From positions 496,001-560,000 of the forward strand of contig NZ_JAGIAS010000002.1 of the NCBI RefSeq assembly GCF_017744695.1: a stretch of DNA of 64,000 bases, read 5' to 3'. The translations under genes were made by a program, and so were the position numbers. The notes under the pieces are model-generated. The model did no database searches. It had not been told where the DNA came from and saw only the letters and a program-made list of their open reading frames with translations. Positions 33,733-42,559 of the stretch are shown in pieces. The DNA is from Dyadobacter sp. (GTDB taxonomy: Bacteria; Bacteroidota; Bacteroidia; Cytophagales; Spirosomataceae). Position 1 is the first letter of the stretch, and every line of letters starts with the position of its first letter.

Positions 33733-34986
33733 ATGCAAAAAGGCGTATTGTCCGTCCTGCTCCTGCTGCTTTCTCCCATTGCACATGCACAGGACACCGT
33801 GAGCGTATCCTATTCCGAAGAAACAGACACCCTGGTGAAACAGCGTTTCCTGGACCGGTACGAAAATGTGTTCATGACCAAAGTGCCGACGAGGCATATG
33901 TTCAAGATCGGGTTGTCGCAGTATTATCAGGCGAAAGTGTTTGCATTATCGGATGACCGCACGATCAACAGCACTTCGCTGCATTTGGGTTATGAATTCA
34001 AGTTTTTACCTGCATTTTCGATTGCACTTTCAGGCCACATTCCATACTATGATCTCCAAACACCTTTTCGGGAGTCATTTCAAAACACGGTCCTGGATGC
34101 CCAGTTGCGTTGGTTTATGAACATGGGAAGGCGAATCAGGAAGGGTAAAAGTGCCAACAATTTCAGTGGCAACTATCTCGCTGTGTTTTACAATATGCCC
34201 AGCACTATGCAAGACGATCCGCGAATCGGGTTAAAGCTGGGATTTCAGCGAAGGTTCCTGAATTTCGGATTTATGGATTTCGCGGTAGCATTGCAGCAAG
34301 GAACGCCGTTTTTCCACTATGGGGCATTCTACAACTGGGATCTTTCTACGCAGGCTAGTTTCGGTTTGGCATTCGGCGACTGGAAAAAAGCCGCCATTGG
34401 CCCGCTGTGTGACGTTTTTCTTTGCGACGAGCATCTTTCTAACCAATGGAAAATACGTTTACCAGAACTAACGCTCGGAAGGTATATGGTCAGGATCCGA
34501 ACCGCGCTTGCCTTTGAACAGAAGATCGGGACATTGCCGTTCAGTATCAACTTTCAATTGAATGCGGATCACAGCGATGGATTCAATGATATCAGAAATC
34601 CAGAACATGCAGCGGGATTCCAGTACCTAAATTCACGATCGAAAGAAAAATTTCTCAGCTTTTCCGTCCAACCCCGGTATTATTTCCTGAGTAAAATACA
34701 GAAACTAAGAGGGAAAGGCGGTCATGGCTTTTCAGGGCCATATACTGGTATCAACATGGCATATGTGTACTACAAAGGGGAGCACCGCATTTTCCGGTAT
34801 ACTTTCGACGAAATCTATCGCAAAACAAACGCCATACATGTGGGCCCATTGCTGGGTTACCAGTTGAGAGTCTTTCGACACGGTTATGTCGATTGCAACA
34901 CCTCCTACAATTTCAAGGATTATCTGAATAGTAACAAAAAAGACTTCGGATTCACGACCAATATTACAGTCGGGATCGCATTCTGA
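33733..34986 (+). CDS. hypothetical exported, probably outer-membrane beta-barrel, protein
   Basis: A 417-residue protein with a signal peptide (cleavage after AHAQ). The mature chain has many alternating strands rich in Tyr and Phe (HMFKIGLSQYYQAKVFAL, TSLHLGYEFKFLPAFSIALSGHIPYY, LSFSVQPRYYFLS) and ends in Phe, typical of an outer-membrane barrel. No family was recognised. The base composition is slightly more AT-rich than its neighbours. It follows the sigma operon by 126 bases and the next gene follows by 37. Confidence 0.55.
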   Translation: MQKGVLSVLLLLLSPIAHAQDTVSVSYSEETDTLVKQRFLDRYENVFMTKVPTRHMFKIGLSQYYQAKVFALSDDRTINSTSLHLGYEFKFLPAFSIALSGHIPYYDLQTPFRESFQNTVLDAQLRWFMNMGRRIRKGKSANNFSGNYLAVFYNMPSTMQDDPRIGLKLGFQRRFLNFGFMDFAVALQQGTPFFHYGAFYNWDLSTQASFGLAFGDWKKAAIGPLCDVFLCDEHLSNQWKIRLPELTLGRYMVRIRTALAFEQKIGTLPFSINFQLNADHSDGFNDIRNPEHAAGFQYLNSRSKEKFLSFSVQPRYYFLSKIQKLRGKGGHGFSGPYTGINMAYVYYKGEHRIFRYTFDEIYRKTNAIHVGPLLGYQLRVFRHGYVDCNTSYNFKDYLNSNKKDFGFTTNITVGIAF

Positions 34987-35023
34987 TACCCCAAACGTCC
35001 GAACATCAATCCACCTATTCCCC

Positions 35024-35413
35024 ATGACACGCACTACCAAAAAGTGGGTTGGCATCGCTTTGCCTTTCATTATTGTCCTATTCCTGCTGATCCGGCAAAG
35101 ACTCGCGCATACCCCCTTACGAAGTGATTTACACAGAAAGTACCAAAGTACCCGGATACAGATCAGCCGGCAACTCATGAATCTCAGGCATGAATTCGGG
35201 ACAAAGCAAATGCATTATTCGCAAAACACTTCGCTTGAAATACGAAGGCTATGGGATGAACGCGACATGCTCTATCACAGCATCAATGGTAAAAAGGACA
35301 TTTTCCAGTCCGACAGTCTCGCCAGGCTGGAACAATTAATAGACAGCCGTGCCCCATTGACTACCGTCCTCCGGGAAATCGGGCGAATTGAAAAAATCAA
35401 TGATACCTACTAA
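35024..35413 (+). CDS. small single-pass membrane protein
   Basis: A 129-residue protein with one N-terminal membrane helix (VGIALPFIIVLFLLI, residues 10-24) and a charged, helical remainder (RLEQLIDSRAPLTTVLREIGRIEKI). No family recognised. It begins 37 bases after the barrel-like protein gene and probably shares its transcript. Confidence 0.5.
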   Translation: MTRTTKKWVGIALPFIIVLFLLIRQRLAHTPLRSDLHRKYQSTRIQISRQLMNLRHEFGTKQMHYSQNTSLEIRRLWDERDMLYHSINGKKDIFQSDSLARLEQLIDSRAPLTTVLREIGRIEKINDTY

Positions 35414-35503
35414 CCGCCAACGCCGTGAAAACGGTAGAGACGTCGGTTTTCTGCTTTACTAAGCATCAGGTCGTATGAAAGCGGTCGTTAACCTGCGGAC
35501 TTT

Positions 35504-36382
35504 ATGAACATACTGAAAACTTCATTGATTTTTTACAGGATTCTCTGCTTTGCTGCGGTGACCTGTTGTTTCGCTCAAACCACCGCCCAGGCACAGCCCA
35601 CGCGCAAAATCATCCCCCTCTGGGAAAACGGGGCGCCTGGATTCGAAAGCAAGCGAAACGAGCTGGAATCGGCGAAGGATTACTGGGTGAAAAACATTCA
35701 TAACCCGTCGTTGCAGGTGTTTACGCCACCCGCAGGCAAGGCGAATGGGACCGCGGTGGTTGTCTGCCCGGGCGGTGGTTTCAGGCTGCTGGTTTACAAT
35801 GCGGAGGGTATCCAACCCGCTGAATACCTGGCCAAACTGGGCATTACAGTATTTGTTCTGAAATATCGCCTGCCCCGTGAAGAGGGCTCTCCTTACTCGC
35901 TCGAAAAACACCCGCGCGAAGACGCATTGCGAGCGGTCAGGCAGGTGCGCAGCCGCGCAAAGGAGTACGGGATCGACCCCGCACGCGTAGGAATGCTGGG
36001 TTTTTCAGCCGGAGGGGAAGTCGTGGCTTCGGTAGCCTATGTTTCCGGCAAAGGTGAACCCAACGCTAAAGACCCCGTCGACCGCCTCGACGGCAGGCCC
36101 GATTTCCAAATGCTGATCTACCCCGGTCCGCTCGGAATTCCCGAAACCGTCCCCGCTGACGCTCCGCCGGCATTCCTGCTGGCTGCCAACGACGACCCTT
36201 GCTGCGGCGTCACCACGGCTAGCCTGCTCATCAAATACCGGGAAGCGAAACGCTCCGTGGAGGCCCACCTCTACACCAAAGGCGACCACGGCTTCAACAT
36301 GGGTGACCGCTCACCGCTGCAAAGTATCAAGTCATGGCCCCAGCGCATGGCCGATTGGCTGGGAGATAATGGATATTTGTAA
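35504..36382 (+). CDS. secreted alpha/beta-hydrolase (carbohydrate-esterase-like)
   Basis: A 292-residue exported esterase with an N-terminal signal peptide (cleavage near TAQAQP). Alpha/beta-hydrolase motifs: an oxyanion region VVVCPGGGFRLL, nucleophile Ser168 in GFSAGGE, an Asp in AANDDPCC and the catalytic His in GDHGFN. The closest type is the xylan or sugar acetyl esterase group common in Bacteroidota polysaccharide degradation; the substrate is inferred. It is not next to a Sus locus. Confidence 0.87.
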   Translation: MNILKTSLIFYRILCFAAVTCCFAQTTAQAQPTRKIIPLWENGAPGFESKRNELESAKDYWVKNIHNPSLQVFTPPAGKANGTAVVVCPGGGFRLLVYNAEGIQPAEYLAKLGITVFVLKYRLPREEGSPYSLEKHPREDALRAVRQVRSRAKEYGIDPARVGMLGFSAGGEVVASVAYVSGKGEPNAKDPVDRLDGRPDFQMLIYPGPLGIPETVPADAPPAFLLAANDDPCCGVTTASLLIKYREAKRSVEAHLYTKGDHGFNMGDRSPLQSIKSWPQRMADWLGDNGYL

Positions 36383-36428
36383 AAAGCCGCGGCGGCGTGC
36401 TATCTTGCATTCTTTACGATACAAGGCC

Positions 36429-36881
36429 ATGAAATTCACAGATTACACCATTTCTATTCCAAATTCAACAGATTACCCTGTCCTGCTCGAAATCTGGGAA
36501 GCGGCAGTCCGTGCTACCCATCATTTTTTGCAGGAGGAACATATTCAACACTTCAAGCCGCTTATCCTGAATCAATATTTCGACGCCGTCGATCTTTTTT
36601 GCATTCGTGACCAGGCCGGTCGGATTGTGGGTTTTGCCGGACTTTCCCCGGAAACGATTGAAATGCTCTTCATCCATCCCGAATATTTTGGTAAGAGAAT
36701 TGGCAAAAAACTGATGGAATACGCTATAAAGGAGCGATCAATTCGCAAAGTTGACGTAAACGAACAAAATCCGGATGCATTGGCATTCTACAAACATTTG
36801 GGTTTTGAAGTGAAAAGCCGCTCTCCACTGGACGGTTCGGGACTGCCATTCCCTATTTTGCATTTGGAATTATCCGCTTGA
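36429..36881 (+). CDS. GNAT family N-acetyltransferase
   Basis: A 150-residue acetyltransferase. Start at ATG 36429; the frame opens further upstream inside the esterase gene, without GNAT character. It shows the acetyl-CoA site (EMLFIHPEYFGKRIGKKLMEYAI) and the closing NPDALAFYKHLGFEVKSR. The substrate is unknown. Its stop codon abuts a remnant of a HigB toxin gene. Confidence 0.9.
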   Translation: MKFTDYTISIPNSTDYPVLLEIWEAAVRATHHFLQEEHIQHFKPLILNQYFDAVDLFCIRDQAGRIVGFAGLSPETIEMLFIHPEYFGKRIGKKLMEYAIKERSIRKVDVNEQNPDALAFYKHLGFEVKSRSPLDGSGLPFPILHLELSA

Positions 36882-37001
36882 AAATCACTATTTTCGTCTG
36901 ATTGTCAGGATCATGTTTGAATATCAAGCAACCCATTCACATGGTTTAGAACGCACCCGAAATACGATCGCATTGATGCCAGAACCGTTCAATACAAATA
37001 G
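36880..37001 (+). pseudogene. remnant of a HigB-type toxin gene (5'-truncated, frameshifted)
   Basis: From 36883, one frame reads NHYFRLIVRIMFEYQA, which matches the C-terminal half of HigB mRNA interferases (pattern NKYRLIVKINYE-Q). After 36930 the match moves to another frame: THPKYDRIDARTVQYK from 36951 to the TAG at 36999-37001, the family's GTHAEYDKIDA end. The 20 bases between are one short of keeping frame. The N-terminal half of the toxin is missing; the match begins exactly at the GNAT stop. A dead toxin gene, not an active one. Confidence 0.65.
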
Positions 37002-37010
37002 AAAGCTCTA

Positions 37011-37196
37011 ATGCAATTAAAACCGATAAAAAGCGAAGCGGAATACGATCAATTCCTTGAATGGATTGATAGCCAATTCGATGCTGCACCAGCGCCGGAC
37101 AGCTCGGAAGGTAACATGCTACAAATTGCGCTACTGCTGGTTAAGGCTTACGAAGATGAGCATTATTCGGTTCCGGCGCAGGTGTTGCTCGATTAA
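37011..37196 (+). pseudogene. truncated HigA-type antitoxin (DNA-binding domain lost)
   Basis: A 61-codon frame starting 9 bases after the HigB remnant, the usual higBA spacing. LKPIKSEAEYDQFLEWIDSQFDAAP and LLVKAYEDEHY match the N-terminal toxin-binding part of HigA antitoxins. The helix-turn-helix that normally follows the DEHY segment is absent: the frame goes to VPAQVLLD and stops, and no other frame continues it. A palindrome cluster begins about 80 bases later. It could still be translated as a short peptide. Confidence 0.6.
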
Positions 37197-37275
37197 AACT
37201 CCCTTTCCTGATAAGCCAGTCCCTTCCCTTTCTCACAATAATCTTTCAAACCTAGCAAAACTGCGCTGGCGTTAC

Positions 37276-37427
37276 ATGCCTGACGGCATTTACGACACTG
37301 ATTGCTATGGAAATTCTACCAATATTACGTGCCTAACGGCACTTTCTTCCGACTACGCGAGTCGCGTCAGCGACGCAACATGGGTGGAAAATCGGGCATG
37401 CACAAATTCCAAAATCCCAGTAGGGAT
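37276..37427. repeat. cluster of four short palindromes (REP-like), copy 2
   Basis: Palindromes ATGCCTGACGGCAT (37276-37289), GTGCCTAACGGCAC (37329-37342), TCGCGTCAGCGA (37362-37373) and ATCCCAGTAGGGAT (37414-37427) each match one of the four at 4119-4280. The outer two appear in reversed order and orientation relative to copy 1. Arm changes are matched on both sides (GTCCC/GGGAC against ATCCC/GGGAT), so pairing is kept while sequence is not. It lies between the dead higBA pair and the uvrA-like gene. Confidence 0.7.
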
Positions 37428-37455
37428 ACAACATCGAATCCATTGTTACGGCTAC

Positions 37456-39720
37456 TTATCTAACCATGCCGTCACCGCGCAAATACTCCGCCGTCAGCGA
37501 CTCCGTCGATTTCAACAGATCGGCCGGCGTACCTTCGAACAATATCTGGCCGCCCTTATGCCCGCCCTCAGGGCCCAGATCGATAATCCAGTCGGCGTGT
37601 TTCATCACTTCGGTGTTGTGTTCGATGACGATCACCGAATTGCCCTGGTCGACAAGGTGATCGATGATTTCGAGCAAATGGCCTGTGTCGGACATATGAA
37701 GGCCGGTTGTCGGTTCGTCCATGACGTAAATCGTGCCGTTCTTGTGCAGCTCGCCGGCCAGCTTGATACGCTGGCATTCTCCGCCCGATAACGTGCTGAG
37801 CGGCTGTCCGAGCGTCAGGTAGTTAAGTCCTACCTGGTTCATAGCGGTGAGTTTGTGAATGACTTCTTTGGTTTTGAAAAAAGCCAGCGCTTCCTCCACG
37901 GGCATATCCAGCACGTCGGTAATTGATTTGTCATTGACTTTATATTCCAAAACTTCCGGCTTGAAACGCTTGCCTTCACAGGTTTCACAAACGGTTTTCA
38001 CCGGTTCCAGGAATGCAAGGTCTGTAAATATGAAACCAAGCCCCTGGCATTCAGGACAAGCGCCGTCAGAATTAAAGCTGAACAACGACGCGCTGACCTT
38101 ATTGGTTTTGCCAAACAGCTTACGGATATCGTCCATAATGCCCGTATAGGTAGCAGGATTGGAACGAATGGACGTCCCTACCGCCGACTGGTCGATTACG
38201 ATCGCCTCCGGGTGCTGCGATAGGAACACACCGTTGATCAGCGAACTCTTACCCGAACCCGCCACGCCGGTTACGACCGTAAACACACCGGTGGGAATGT
38301 CTACAGACACGTTTTTGAGGTTATGCCGTTTGGCATTCCTGACCTTCAATGCACCTGTTGGTTGCCTGAACGTAGATTTGACCTTTAAATCCCGATTGAT
38401 AAACCTGCCGGTAAGCGTTGGGGCTTGCAAGAGGCCTTTATAGTCGCCGGAATAGACGATCTCGCCCCCGCCACTCCCCGCTTTCGGGCCCACATCCACA
38501 ACATAATCGGCCACCCGGATCACATCCGGATCGTGCTCAACGACCAGGATCGTATTCCCTTTGTCGCGCAGCTTTTGTAAAAGCTCGTTCAGGCGGTGCA
38601 CGTCGCGCGGGTGCAGGCCAATACTTGGTTCGTCGAAAATGTAGGTGATGTCGATCAGGCTGCTGTTCAAATGCTTCACCATTTTAATGCGCTGCGATTC
38701 GCCGCCGGACAACGTGCCAGTTTCGCGATCGAGGCTGAGATAACCCAGACCGATGTCGACCAAATGTTCCAAACGCTCGGTCAGGGTGTCGATCATCGGT
38801 TTGGAAACCGGGTCGTGTATTTCGCGGATGATCTTAACCAGTTCCGAAACTTCCATCGCCGACATTTCCGCGATATTCAGTCCGTTAATGCGGCTCGCGA
38901 GCGCCTTCTCATTCAGGCGCGCGCCTTTGCACGCAGGACAGTCGCCCATTTTCAGGAACTTCTCTACTTTTTTGACAGTCCTTTCCGAAATTTCACTACT
39001 GTCCTTCTGAATGTACAACCGGTTGAATTTATCGACCAATCCTTCGTATTTGGTATCGAACGTCATTCCATTGTAATTCGATTCATAAGTGCCTTTTCCG
39101 TAGAGGAGCGTATGCATTTCCTCGTCGGAGTAATCTTCCAGCTTCTTGTCGTTGTCGAGCATACCCGAAAACGTGTAGGCTTTCCAATACCAGGTTCCGA
39201 CGGCAAACACCGGAAAGAGTATCGCCCCTTCATTGAGCGACTTCGTAGGGTCCAGAAATTTTTCAAGATCGATTTCCACCTTTTTACCCAAACCATTGCA
39301 TTCCGGGCACATGCCGGCGGGATCGTTGAACGAGAATGCATTGGAAAAACCGGCATGTGGCTGGCCCAATCGCGAAAACAAGAGACGCATAACCGCCGAA
39401 ATATCGGTAATAGTGCCCATCGTAGAGCGCGAATTGCCTCCGAGGCGCTTCTGATCGATGACGATGGAGGTGGAAAGGTTTTCGATTGCGTCGGCTTCCG
39501 GCTGACTGATACGCGGCAGCCTGTTCCGGATAAACATGCTGAATGTCTCGTTCAGCTGGCGTTGTGCCTCAGCGCCGATGGTATCGAATACAATGGAGGA
39601 TTTTCCCGACCCGGAAACACCGGTAAAAATGGTGATTTTACGTTTGGGAATGTCAAGTGAAACATTTTTGAGATTGTTCTCCCTGGCACCGCGAATGCGG
39701 ATGTACTCCTGATGGTTCAT
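37456..39720 (-). CDS. UvrA-like ABC-ATPase (short UvrA paralogue)
   Basis: A 754-residue protein with two UvrA-type ABC domains: Walker A GVSGSGKSS near residue 35 and GVAGSGKSS near 480, signatures LSGGESQRIK and LSGGECQRIK, Walker B IFDEPSIGLH and VMDEPTTGLH. Zinc modules CPECNGLG, CPACKGAR, CPECQGLG and CETCEGKR are kept. It is about 190 residues shorter than housekeeping UvrA, as in UvrA2/DrrC-type paralogues that lack the UvrB-binding part. Such proteins are tied to resistance against DNA-binding drugs; the real uvrA should be elsewhere. The gene is monocistronic. Confidence 0.9.
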   Translation of the reverse strand: MNHQEYIRIRGARENNLKNVSLDIPKRKITIFTGVSGSGKSSIVFDTIGAEAQRQLNETFSMFIRNRLPRISQPEADAIENLSTSIVIDQKRLGGNSRSTMGTITDISAVMRLLFSRLGQPHAGFSNAFSFNDPAGMCPECNGLGKKVEIDLEKFLDPTKSLNEGAILFPVFAVGTWYWKAYTFSGMLDNDKKLEDYSDEEMHTLLYGKGTYESNYNGMTFDTKYEGLVDKFNRLYIQKDSSEISERTVKKVEKFLKMGDCPACKGARLNEKALASRINGLNIAEMSAMEVSELVKIIREIHDPVSKPMIDTLTERLEHLVDIGLGYLSLDRETGTLSGGESQRIKMVKHLNSSLIDITYIFDEPSIGLHPRDVHRLNELLQKLRDKGNTILVVEHDPDVIRVADYVVDVGPKAGSGGGEIVYSGDYKGLLQAPTLTGRFINRDLKVKSTFRQPTGALKVRNAKRHNLKNVSVDIPTGVFTVVTGVAGSGKSSLINGVFLSQHPEAIVIDQSAVGTSIRSNPATYTGIMDDIRKLFGKTNKVSASLFSFNSDGACPECQGLGFIFTDLAFLEPVKTVCETCEGKRFKPEVLEYKVNDKSITDVLDMPVEEALAFFKTKEVIHKLTAMNQVGLNYLTLGQPLSTLSGGECQRIKLAGELHKNGTIYVMDEPTTGLHMSDTGHLLEIIDHLVDQGNSVIVIEHNTEVMKHADWIIDLGPEGGHKGGQILFEGTPADLLKSTESLTAEYLRGDGMVR

Positions 39721-39752
39721 GATGATTGGTTTGAAGTTGGCTAATAGTTAAT

Positions 39753-39825
39753 GATTGAATGACCGAATGATTGAATGACTGAATAGGGAAATAATATTCA
39801 ATCATTCAATCATTCGGTCATTCAA
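39753..39825. repeat. octamer repeat forming a long hairpin
   Basis: Four direct octamers (GATTGAAT, GACCGAAT, GATTGAAT, GACTGAAT; 39753-39784) are followed, after 11 bases, by inverted copies (ATTCAATC, ATTCAATC, ATTCGGTC, ATTCAA; 39796-39825). The two halves pair with few mismatches into a hairpin of about 30 bp. It fills the gap between the uvrA-like gene and the VOC genes, all on the minus strand. There is no T-run. Confidence 0.75.
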
Positions 39826-39835
39826 AATTAGTCAT

Positions 39836-40246
39836 TCAGCCGGCACTTCCAGCCGAAAAAATCCACTGCACCGCATAACGATCTGTAAGTGTGGCCCATT
39901 GGCCTTTCAGGATACCTGGCGAGAGCGGGGCGGTGACCTCTCCTTCCTGCGCCAGTTTCTGAAATACCGATTTCAATTGCCCCGGTGCCGTAATGCTGAT
40001 CCACAGTGAAATACTGTTACCCGAAGCTACCCCTTCCTCACCACCAAGGTCGGACGCAAAGAGCCGGACATGTTCCGACACCAGGCTCGCGTGCAGTACC
40101 AGCTGCCGGATCTCGTGCGGGAACTGCCTGCCGTCGGGCGTGTCGCCCAGCAGCGTAAAATGCAGCTCGCCCCCGAAACACGACTGGTAAAATCGCATTG
40201 CTTCTTTGCAATTGCCGTTGAAAGTGAGAAAGGGGTAAATGGCCAT
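39836..40246 (-). CDS. VOC superfamily protein (PhnB-like)
   Basis: A 136-residue protein of the PhnB/glyoxalase-like type: AIYPFLTFNGNCKEAMRFYQSCFGGEL at the N-terminus and ISLWISITAPGQLKSVFQKLAQEGEVTAPL in the second half, ending with the family's WATLTDRYAVQWIF. Members are small metal-binding-fold proteins of mostly unknown role. It lies 7 bases from a second VOC gene on the same strand, so the two form an operon. Confidence 0.87.
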   Translation of the reverse strand: MAIYPFLTFNGNCKEAMRFYQSCFGGELHFTLLGDTPDGRQFPHEIRQLVLHASLVSEHVRLFASDLGGEEGVASGNSISLWISITAPGQLKSVFQKLAQEGEVTAPLSPGILKGQWATLTDRYAVQWIFSAGSAG

Positions 40247-40253
40247 ATGGTAA

Positions 40254-40745
40254 TTATCGATTGTATGCTTCTTCCATTTCCGCGATGATCAGCTTGCGCA
40301 TACCCATCACCGCCTGGAACATCTGTCCTGCACGCTTCGGATCGCCGTATGCCAACTTTTCGTTGAGCATGGCCGGCACGATCTGCCACGACAAGCCGAA
40401 TTTGTCTTTAAGCCAGCCGCATTGGCTTTCTTCGCCGCCGTCGGCAATCAGCGAGTTCCAGTAATGGTCGACTTCCTCCTGGTCTTTGCAGGAAACAAAA
40501 AAAGAAACGGCCTCCGTGAATTTGAACATCGGCCCGGCGTCGAACAGGTGCAGCGTCAGTCCGTTGAGCTCGATGACGCCCATCATTATCTGGTCGGCGG
40601 GCATATGGCTGCCCTCGCCCCATCTTTTCAGCAGTTTGATCTTCGAATTCGGGAAAATACGGGTGTACAGGTTCATCGCTTCTTCTGCGCCGCCATTGTA
40701 CCAGAGAAATGGGGTAATGCCTTGGGTGGTTGACAATTCGCTCAT
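40254..40745 (-). CDS. VOC superfamily protein (3-demethylubiquinone methyltransferase-like fold)
   Basis: A 163-residue VOC protein: ITPFLWYNGGAEEAMNLYTRIFPNSKI, VIELNGLTLHLFDAGP, FVSCKDQEEVDHYWNSL and CGWLKDKFGLSWQIVP. The family is often annotated as 3-demethylubiquinone-9 3-methyltransferase, but this is a fold name, not evidence of that reaction. It is the first gene of the VOC pair and is divergent from the GlxA-type regulator at 40926, which may control it. Confidence 0.87.
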   Translation of the reverse strand: MSELSTTQGITPFLWYNGGAEEAMNLYTRIFPNSKIKLLKRWGEGSHMPADQIMMGVIELNGLTLHLFDAGPMFKFTEAVSFFVSCKDQEEVDHYWNSLIADGGEESQCGWLKDKFGLSWQIVPAMLNEKLAYGDPKRAGQMFQAVMGMRKLIIAEMEEAYNR

Positions 40746-40925
40746 TGTTTGGATTGTTGAAGGTGAATGGTTTGGATAAAAATGGTTTTTAGTTTGCCGG
40801 TGATCGACATTACAAATTTGGCGGGTTTAAAGAAAATAAAAGGGGTGTGAATACGCCTATCCCAAGGGGTAAAAATGCCAACTGAATATTTTTCTATATT
40901 TACGTCTTCTAAATCCAAAATCGTC

Positions 40926-41897
40926 ATGAAACATATCTCGGTATATGTCCCCCAATGCTCCTACATCGAAGCGGTATCGCCTGCTTACCGGCTTTTCAAC
41001 ACGGCTAACGACTTTCTGAGAGCTTCGGGGAAAGAGCCCAAATTCAACGTCGAATTCGTCGGGTTGAGCCACGATATCAAAGCCCAGGACGGAGAATACA
41101 CGATCCGCATCAACAAGCTGCTTAGCGAAGTGGAGAAGACCGACCTCGTGATCATCCCTGCATTATGTGGCAACTTGCGCGAGTCGGTGGAGCTCGACCG
41201 GCCCGCCATTCCGTGGATGCTGGAAATGCGTGAAAAGGGCTCCGAAATCGCATCGCTTTGCCTGGGTGCGTTCCTGCTGGGTGCTACCGGCCTGCTCGAC
41301 GGCAAAAAATGCTCTACGCACTGGGCTTATTATGAAGAGTTTAAAGAAATATATCCGCAAATCGAGGTGGTGGACGGGACTATTATCACGGACGAAGGAA
41401 AAGTGTATTCCAGCGGCGGTGCCAACTCGATATGGAACCTTTTGATTTACATTCTCGAAAAATACACCAGCCGCGACATCGCGATCCTGGCCGCCAAGTA
41501 CTTCGCCATCGATATCGACCGCGATAACCAGCGTGCGTTCACGATTTTCAAAGGCCAGAAAAACCATAACGACGACGGGATCCTGGCCGCACAGGATTAC
41601 ATCGAACAGAATTACACCGAGAAGCTGACGATCGTGGAACTTGCCGACATTGCGAGCGTTAGCCGCCGGAGCTTCGAGCGACGCTTCAAAAATGCGACCA
41701 ACAATACGATTAATGAATATGTCCGCCGCGTGCGCGTGGAGGCTGCCAAAAGGAGCTTCGAGGTATCACGCAAGAACGTGACCGAAGTGATGTACGATGT
41801 GGGTTATACCGATACGAAAGCATTCAGGGATGTTTTCAAAAAGGTCACCGGGCTGACCCCTATTGAATATCGGAACAAGTATAGCAAGGATAATTGA
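40926..41897 (+). CDS. GlxA-family AraC-type regulator (DJ-1/PfpI domain plus HTH)
   Basis: A 323-residue regulator from the ATG at 40926; the frame's earlier start at 40875 adds 17 non-conserved residues. The N-terminal DJ-1/PfpI-like domain (residues 1-190) has the elbow ASLCLGAFLLGATGLLDGKKCSTHW with a Cys in the position of the family's reactive one. The C-terminal AraC domain (YTEKLTIVELADIASVSRRSFERRF through FKKVTGLTPIEYRNKY) binds DNA. It is divergent from the VOC pair and probably regulates it. A terminator follows directly. Confidence 0.92.
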   Translation: MKHISVYVPQCSYIEAVSPAYRLFNTANDFLRASGKEPKFNVEFVGLSHDIKAQDGEYTIRINKLLSEVEKTDLVIIPALCGNLRESVELDRPAIPWMLEMREKGSEIASLCLGAFLLGATGLLDGKKCSTHWAYYEEFKEIYPQIEVVDGTIITDEGKVYSSGGANSIWNLLIYILEKYTSRDIAILAAKYFAIDIDRDNQRAFTIFKGQKNHNDDGILAAQDYIEQNYTEKLTIVELADIASVSRRSFERRFKNATNNTINEYVRRVRVEAAKRSFEVSRKNVTEVMYDVGYTDTKAFRDVFKKVTGLTPIEYRNKYSKDN

Positions 41898-41898
41898 G

Positions 41899-41921
41899 AG
41901 CGGCCACCGGGCCGCTTTTTT
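41899..41921 (+). terminator. intrinsic terminator of the GlxA-type gene
   Basis: AGCGGCC (41899-41905) pairs exactly with GGCCGCT (41910-41916) across a four-base loop; a run of six T follows. It begins two bases after the stop codon. Confidence 0.9.
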
Positions 41922-42056
41922 ATTGAACGGCATTGCGCTAAGCAATTGCTTTTCAAGACAGAGCAGTGATTTACCGGTAGCTCATTTTATTTGCACGCTC
42001 CTTTTCAAATGCACAATTTTGCACCGCTATTTTAAAAATCGAACCAATTTATCGTC

Positions 42057-42557
42057 ATGTCAAAATCCATTTTGACCGTCGTGCTCGCATGCATGATCGG
42101 TTCCGCGCACGCACATTTTATCCGTCCAACCATGAAAAACAAAATCACCCGCTCCGAGGTGGTAGACTGCGGCAGTGTTACGCTTACCGACATTTTCCGC
42201 CGTGCCCGTTTATGGGTAAACCTGTCGACTCCGGACAACAAAAAGCTCGTTGAGGACAAAGAAACGGGCGATCTCGTAACACAAGGCGTCATTACCATTA
42301 CCCTTCCGAGATCTGAAAGCAGCGCAGGAGGCATTTACAAATTCAGTTACGTGCTTTCCGTTGAATGCGCCAACCGTAAGTACCGCGTCTCTGTTGCCAA
42401 TGTAGAATACCTGGAAACGAATGGCGGCCGCGCTGTACCTCTGGACGCTTTCAAGTCAAAATCTGAGAACATAAAGGTAGGTAACGAACTGGATAACAAA
42501 CTGAGTGAAATGTTCGATGATTTAAAGGCGAACGTGAAGGATTACAAGCCATTCTGA
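42057..42557 (+). CDS. exported hypothetical protein (DUF4468-like)
   Basis: A 166-residue protein with a signal peptide ending SAHAHF. The middle (TQGVITITLPRSESSAGGIYKFSYVLSVECANRKYRVSVANVEYLE) has the strand pattern of the DUF4468 (TBP-like fold) family found in Bacteroidota. The function is unknown. It begins a row of four closely spaced small genes (gaps of 2, 10 and 12 bases) that are probably one operon. Confidence 0.6.
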   Translation: MSKSILTVVLACMIGSAHAHFIRPTMKNKITRSEVVDCGSVTLTDIFRRARLWVNLSTPDNKKLVEDKETGDLVTQGVITITLPRSESSAGGIYKFSYVLSVECANRKYRVSVANVEYLETNGGRAVPLDAFKSKSENIKVGNELDNKLSEMFDDLKANVKDYKPF

Positions 42558-42559
42558 CC

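Noticed and set aside
38596..39660. 354-codon frame antisense to the uvrA-like gene
   Set aside because: A shadow of the ABC-ATPase reading frame; no domain.
39753..39825. Short CRISPR-like array
   Set aside because: Units are 8 bases without spacers and half are inverted, and no cas gene is present.
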